A stretch of 64,000 bases of DNA from assembly GCF_006007885.1 (NCBI RefSeq), contig NZ_VCRO01000006.1, positions 1 to 64,000 on the forward strand, read 5' to 3'. A program made the position numbers and the translations under genes. Numbering within the stretch: the first letter of the stretch is position 1; every line of letters starts with the position of its first letter. Positions 60,590 through 64,000 of this stretch are shown in pieces. Below the pieces are notes generated by a model that ran no database searches, was not told the DNA's origin, and saw nothing but the letters and a program-made list of their open reading frames with translations. The DNA is from Alteribacter natronophilus (lineage in GTDB: Bacteria; Bacillota; Bacilli; Bacillales; Salisediminibacteriaceae).

Positions 60590-60859
60590 GAGAGTCACTC
60601 CTGTAAGTTTTGTCTGTTGAGTACGTGAAACAGTATACGAGAGTTTCCAGCTGGTTACAAATGCCGGAGCGATGGGCATGACTGCACTGTTTTTGGAATG
60701 CGGCAGGTTTTATCCTGCTGGGGACAGAGAGAGTATATTTTAGCCTATTAGGCGTATATTTGCCTGAAAATAAGGATTTTCAGAATGTAAGGGCTGTCAT
60801 GGAAGTGGCTGGATGCTGAAAGTGATGCCTGAGCTTCAGCCTTCCATACCGTACAAAAG
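60590..60859. other. Intergenic stretch upstream of asnB
   Basis: Contains asnB upstream signals and T/A-rich segments (around 60730-60780) but no gene, RNA or repeat I can support. Confidence 0.35.
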
Positions 60860-60907
60860 AAAAACGTCCGGCCATGCCGCCATCAGCAGCAGAAACCGGG
60901 CGTTTCA
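60860..60907 (-). terminator. Terminator of the ycnK-lipoprotein unit
   Basis: Read leftward, AAACGCCCGG pairs with CCGGACGTTT (one mismatch) across a ~24-base loop and is followed by TTCTTTTG. Confidence 0.7.
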
Positions 60908-60913
60908 TTATCA

Positions 60914-61705
60914 CTATTCAATCGTAAACTCATCGGACAGGTGCTCGTGAATCTCATCGTTTTCAATGTGAATCACCACGTGATAGTCGCCTGTCTCCTC
61001 AAAATCATGGTCAAGAGTAAAGATACCTTCCCCTTCGTAATTCATATCTGACCAGGTACGCACTTCGTCTCCGTGCTGCCAGATTTCAAGGGTTACTTCA
61101 CCGTCCTCAAGGGGCTCCCCGTCTTTTGTAACAGTAATTTCAATGCGGCCGTCCTGCTCAAGTGAATCAAAGTTTGTCTGCGCTTCTACAAGATCGGAGT
61201 GGTGATGGTGGTGGCCATTTCCGTCTCCGCTGTCGTGATCCTCGTGATCGTGATCACTGCTGTGATCATGGTCCTCCTCTTCTTCCACCACGTCACTGTC
61301 ATCCACGTCACCCACTCTGATCTCGTGACGCGGCATCACGTGCTGGCCACGGGCTGTTACGTGGGGCACCACGAAATATATACCGTCTTCTTCAAACGTG
61401 TAGGGAGCTGTGTAAACGCCGTCTTCCACATTATCGTAGTCAATCATGTCACTTTCTTCCTGATTGCCCTGCACCCAGACTTCAAAAACAACCTCATCGG
61501 CATTGTTTACAGGATTGCCGTCCTGGGTAACTTCTGCTTCAAGAGTCCAGTCCCCCGGATCTCCCTCATCGTCCATGAGGACCTCGACATCAACCGGCCC
61601 GAATGTGTCTTCTTCGCCGGCGTTCGTGTTTTCCGGTTCCTCTTCCGTTCCACAGGCAGCTGCGATCAAAGCTGCACCGGCAAGCATTACGAGTAATTTT
61701 TTCAT
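60914..61705 (-). CDS. His-rich lipoprotein with two YtkA/FixH-like domains
   Basis: 263 residues. Signal peptide with lipobox IAAAC (Cys18), an acidic spacer, then two immunoglobulin-like YtkA-type repeats: ~40-132 (WTLEAEVTQDGNPVNNADEV ... GIYFVVPHVTARGQHVMPRHEI) and ~178-263 (GRIEITVTKDGEPLEDGEVT ... GDYHVVIHIENDEIHEHLSD). Between them is a His/Asp-rich metal-binding linker (EEDHDHSSDHDHEDHDSGDG then NGHHHHHS). It lies 24 bases after the ycnK-like regulator gene, so extracytoplasmic copper binding is the best guess. Confidence 0.8.
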   Translation of the reverse strand: MKKLLVMLAGAALIAAACGTEEEPENTNAGEEDTFGPVDVEVLMDDEGDPGDWTLEAEVTQDGNPVNNADEVVFEVWVQGNQEESDMIDYDNVEDGVYTAPYTFEEDGIYFVVPHVTARGQHVMPRHEIRVGDVDDSDVVEEEEDHDHSSDHDHEDHDSGDGNGHHHHHSDLVEAQTNFDSLEQDGRIEITVTKDGEPLEDGEVTLEIWQHGDEVRTWSDMNYEGEGIFTLDHDFEETGDYHVVIHIENDEIHEHLSDEFTIE

Positions 61706-61729
61706 TTGATTTCTCTCCTTCAGACCTGT

Positions 61730-62308
61730 TTACTTTTTTCCTCCGCAGCAGCCGTCCACCGTCATCTGGCCGGTAAGCTCCTTAACAGCACCTTCCAGAC
61801 TGTAAAGACTGCCGCCAAAGCCGCTCCTGAATTTTTCCGCCTGTTCCCTTGAGGAAAACGGAATGACCTGGGGGGAGCAGCACTGCATGACCGAATCCGC
61901 CCCGATCAGGAAAAACGTCATTTTTGCACTGATCGTCGTATCCGTTAGAAAGTCCTTACAGATGAACTGCGTTATTTCTTCCTGCAGATCATCAAAGCGG
62001 AGGATGCCGCAGTGGGCACAGCATAGATGTTCAACCCTGCCGTTCCTGTCAATAAGCTGAACCTGCTGGCGCCCTGCATTTGGCTTGTGACAGAACGTAC
62101 AGGTCAGGGCATTCTCATTTATAACAGTCTGCTTTTTTGATACGCCGCGGCTGCTGCGCTCCAGTCTGCCATCTTTTTCGAGACGCTGGATATCACGGTA
62201 AACTGTCATCTCCGAGACACCGAGTCGCTGACTGAGATCGACTACACGGATATGCTGTTCTTCTTCAAGCCACGCAAGAATCTGTTGCTTTCGCTGATCC
62301 GGAAGCAC
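61730..62308 (-). CDS. ycnK: Copper-responsive DeoR-type repressor with NosL-like domain (YcnK)
   Basis: 192 residues; GTG start with AGGGAGGG eight bases ahead. DeoR helix-turn-helix (RVVDLSQRLGVSEMTVYRDI) then a Cys-rich NosL-like domain: Cys70-x2-Cys73, Cys96/97-x2-Cys100, Cys117, CysCys143-144 and CysCys187-188. B. subtilis YcnK has this same fusion and represses copper-uptake gene ycnJ. Here the downstream gene is a His-rich lipoprotein instead of ycnJ/ycnI. Confidence 0.88.
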   Translation of the reverse strand: MLPDQRKQQILAWLEEEQHIRVVDLSQRLGVSEMTVYRDIQRLEKDGRLERSSRGVSKKQTVINENALTCTFCHKPNAGRQQVQLIDRNGRVEHLCCAHCGILRFDDLQEEITQFICKDFLTDTTISAKMTFFLIGADSVMQCCSPQVIPFSSREQAEKFRSGFGGSLYSLEGAVKELTGQMTVDGCCGGKK

Positions 62309-62349
62309 CGGACATCCCTCCCTGATTGTATGTAAACGGTTCAGTATTC

Positions 62350-62378
62350 ATTATAGACCTGGATGCATATCCTCTCAA
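62350..62378 (-). promoter_or_regulatory. Promoter of the ycnK-lipoprotein unit
   Basis: On the minus strand TTGAGA (62373-62378), a 17-base spacer and a perfect TATAAT (62350-62355), 42 bases ahead of the GTG. Autoregulation by YcnK is expected; no clear operator palindrome was identified. Confidence 0.8.
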
Positions 62379-62496
62379 CGCAGTTCTGTGAATTTTTGTG
62401 AATAAATGATGAACGTTAACAGTGAGGTGAAACATGAAACCCTTAAGTGGTCCTTTCCGTAGTACAAATAAGCGTACATAAAGGAGCCGACATATT

Positions 62497-63111
62497 ATGA
62501 GCACATTATATCACCGCGGAAGGGTGGATCCCGACAAACTGAATAAACTGCTGATTTCAGGGGTGGTTCTCGCCCTCCTCGCAACGTTTTTTCTTCCATT
62601 TGTTCTGATCGCCTTTATCCAGGACGCTGTTTATTTTTCACCGGATCACTGGCTGTTTCTGGCACCTGCTTCTGCCTTTTATGCCATTGGCGGTGCTTTT
62701 CTCTGGCTTGCCTTCCTTATGCTTGCCTACGTTGCTGTGTATCACATCCGTGACCGCAGGGGAAAAGAGGTTCCATACAAATGGGCATATGCAGCTGCGT
62801 CTGTCTTCGCTCTGCCGCTCATCGCCTTCGGGATCGCAAACTACTATTATATTGATGAATCCGGCATTCACTACAGCGCACTTACAACTTTCAGTGAAAC
62901 GTCCATGCCGTGGGAATCAATCGAATCCATGCAGCCTGTGGGTGACGAAGAGGACTATATTGCGTATTACCTGTTTACGGCTGAAAACGGTGATTATTAC
63001 ATGATGCCGTATACGCAGGATTTTTCCCAGCAGCGGCCCCTCATTATGGGGGCACTGGAGGAGCACGGTGTTAAGATGCTTGAACAGACGTATGAGCCGG
63101 CCCTTCCCTGA
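62497..63111 (+). CDS. Three-span membrane protein, unknown function
   Basis: 204 residues; AAAGGAGCC precedes the ATG. Three spans (LLISGVVLALLATFFLPFVL; FYAIGGAFLWLAFLMLAYVA; WAYAAASVFALPLIAFGIAN) followed by an ~85-residue soluble tail (YYYIDESGIHYSALTTFSET...) resembling the PH-like domain seen after spans in many bacterial DUF proteins. 17 bases ahead of a small DUF6366-like gene, so one transcript. Confidence 0.65.
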   Translation: MSTLYHRGRVDPDKLNKLLISGVVLALLATFFLPFVLIAFIQDAVYFSPDHWLFLAPASAFYAIGGAFLWLAFLMLAYVAVYHIRDRRGKEVPYKWAYAAASVFALPLIAFGIANYYYIDESGIHYSALTTFSETSMPWESIESMQPVGDEEDYIAYYLFTAENGDYYMMPYTQDFSQQRPLIMGALEEHGVKMLEQTYEPALP

Positions 63112-63128
63112 ATGAAAGGAGTATTATA

Positions 63129-63332
63129 ATGTCCGAAGAGACACCACAGCAGAGACGTGAAAACATAAGGAAACAGGAACAGCAGAGGAATCCCGGCGGA
63201 CATATGGCTGATGGATTTAACCGGGCCCGGACCGGCGGCCTGGCAGATGCGGCTGGAGAATCCGGATGGAAGGGCACCCTGATCTTTATATTGGTTCTCA
63301 TCATCCTTCTCCTCATTTTGGCGGTTACGTAA
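63129..63332 (+). CDS. Small DUF6366-like membrane protein
   Basis: 67 residues. N-terminal charged region (MSEETPQQRRENIRKQEQQR), a middle NRARTGGLADAAGESGWKGT and one C-terminal span (LIFILVLIILLLILAVT). The layout matches the DUF6366 family common in bacilli. AAAGGAG precedes the ATG. Function unknown. Confidence 0.75.
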   Translation: MSEETPQQRRENIRKQEQQRNPGGHMADGFNRARTGGLADAAGESGWKGTLIFILVLIILLLILAVT

Positions 63333-63340
63333 CACTAAAG

Positions 63341-63380
63341 AGAATGGACTCCCCGGTCATATTGGGGAGTCCTTCTTTCA
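63341..63380 (+). terminator. Terminator after the DUF6366-like gene
   Basis: Perfect 9-bp stem (GGACTCCCC 63346-63354 with GGGGAGTCC 63364-63372) then TTCTTTC. Confidence 0.8.
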
Positions 63381-63409
63381 GGTTTATAATCTTCTATATA
63401 AACTGCCAA

Positions 63410-63435
63410 AAGGAAAACACTCCCGGCAGGGAGTG
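63410..63435 (-). terminator. Terminator of the last lipoprotein gene
   Basis: CACTCCC (63418-63424) pairs with GGGAGTG (63429-63435), 4-base loop, read leftward into TTTTCCTTTT. Confidence 0.8.
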
Positions 63436-63436
63436 C

Positions 63437-64000
63437 CTAATTCATACCTTCTGATATCTCTTTGTAAATTCTGCTGATTTCTTCTGGCACATCGGATTCG
63501 TTCAGCCGCTCTTCGGGCTTTTTCACAGACACTTCAATATGAATCCCATTCACCTCGGTCTGAAAGGAAAGGAAACCCGTTTCCCCGCTTGCAATAACCG
63601 AATAGCGGAATTCCCGCCCGTCCACCACCGTTTCATTTTCAAAAGGCTCGTGAAAAGCATACGGACTCTGAATCAGTACAATCCGGTAGTCTTCAAAATC
63701 TTCATAGGGACCGTACACACGACGTATATCAAACTCTTCTTCGTACCCTTCCTCCATCTCCATCAGCTGACGGTTTCTCCCCACATCCTCTTCATTCACG
63801 TAATAAATGTCCACCCGCTCCTCCTCGCCTTCACCCGACGCAGCATCAACCGCTGTAATCAGGTAGCCCTCGAGATCCGGAATCGTATAGTCAAAACTCA
63901 CTTCCCCATCAAGTATATTTGGGTTCATTTCGGACTCCACTTCATCCGAGCAGGCGGCAAATAATAGGATAAGAAGTATGAGGAGCGCGGCCTTCCCCAT
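63437..64000 (-). CDS. Acidic lipoprotein, reaching the window edge
   Basis: 187 residues if the ATG at the very edge is the true start; the upstream sequence is not available to check its ribosome site. Signal peptide with lipobox LLFAAC, lipidated at Cys17, then a strongly acidic protein with no recognised domain (DIYYVNEEDVGRNRQLMEME, EFDIRRVYGPYEDFEDYRIV). Acidity suits a haloalkaliphile surface. Function unknown. Confidence 0.65.
   Translation of the reverse strand: MGKAALLILLILLFAACSDEVESEMNPNILDGEVSFDYTIPDLEGYLITAVDAASGEGEEERVDIYYVNEEDVGRNRQLMEMEEGYEEEFDIRRVYGPYEDFEDYRIVLIQSPYAFHEPFENETVVDGREFRYSVIASGETGFLSFQTEVNGIHIEVSVKKPEERLNESDVPEEISRIYKEISEGMN

Noticed and set aside
61199-61696. 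Rightward ORF of Val/Ile-rich protein opposite the His-rich lipoprotein
   Set aside because: Its hydrophobic sequence is the mirror of Asp/His codons; the lipoprotein has lipobox, domains and operon context.

Overview
The window looks like the chromosome of an aerobic, endospore-forming member of the Bacillaceae, probably a haloalkaliphilic one. Signs are the Gram-positive ribosome-binding sites (AGGAGG type, with many GTG and TTG starts), an alpha/beta-type small acid-soluble spore protein, a complete splA-splB spore photoproduct lyase operon, gene neighbourhoods that match Bacillus subtilis (yxkF-msmX, nadBCA / nifS-niaR, yng leucine operon, ykoFEDC, ythABC, ycnK), and strongly acidic secreted lipoproteins. 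GC content appears intermediate. I see no rRNA, tRNA, prophage, transposase or CRISPR array. The species call is inference only.

Layout. 0-3 kb: a PucR-type regulator and the msmX sugar-ABC ATPase, then a zinc-ribbon protein and a spore SASP. 3.3-11.4 kb: a long leftward operon for leucine/isovalerate breakdown (acyl-CoA dehydrogenase, two-part biotin carboxylase/carrier, HMG-CoA lyase, methylglutaconyl-CoA hydratase, carboxyltransferase, acetoacetate CoA-transferase), with a sigma-A promoter overlapped by a FadR-like operator. 11.6-16.9 kb: NAD synthesis (nadBCA leftward; nifS-niaR rightward) around a shared operator. 17-23.4 kb: thiol-disulfide membrane protein, oxidoreductases, a LuxR regulator with a degenerate receiver, an AhpD-like protein, and a cytochrome bd oxidase with its tiny third subunit. 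23.5-25.9 kb: YtrA-type repressor with an ABC transporter and a textbook operator. 26-31.3 kb: trehalose PTS with cre and TreR-like operators, an ABC1 kinase with a phasin-like partner, and splAB. 31.3-36.7 kb: a TPP-riboswitch-controlled thiamine-precursor ECF transporter and a nucleotidyltransferase, bracketed by two related 21-bp tandem arrays.

36.7-50.9 kb holds acetyltransferases, hydrolases, a LysM-CAP secreted protein, an RsbR-like stress protein, a YetF-type membrane protein, a second methionine aminopeptidase, a GAF histidine kinase with its NarL-type regulator, and a ferredoxin. 51-64 kb holds a cell-wall 3D-domain protein, an eight- to nine-unit 52-bp tandem array, thioredoxin-type arsenate reductase, a Fur-boxed FbpB-like small protein, a damaged ECF sigma/anti-sigma pair, a chromate transporter, asparagine synthetase, and a YcnK-type copper regulator with a His-rich lipoprotein.

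The most notable unexplained structures are (i) four interspersed palindromic elements sharing a CTTTCCGCGGG core, (ii) the two 21-bp arrays, (iii) the 52-bp array whose units each carry a TTGACA, and (iv) the region-4-only, frameshifted sigma factor next to an intact anti-sigma gene.
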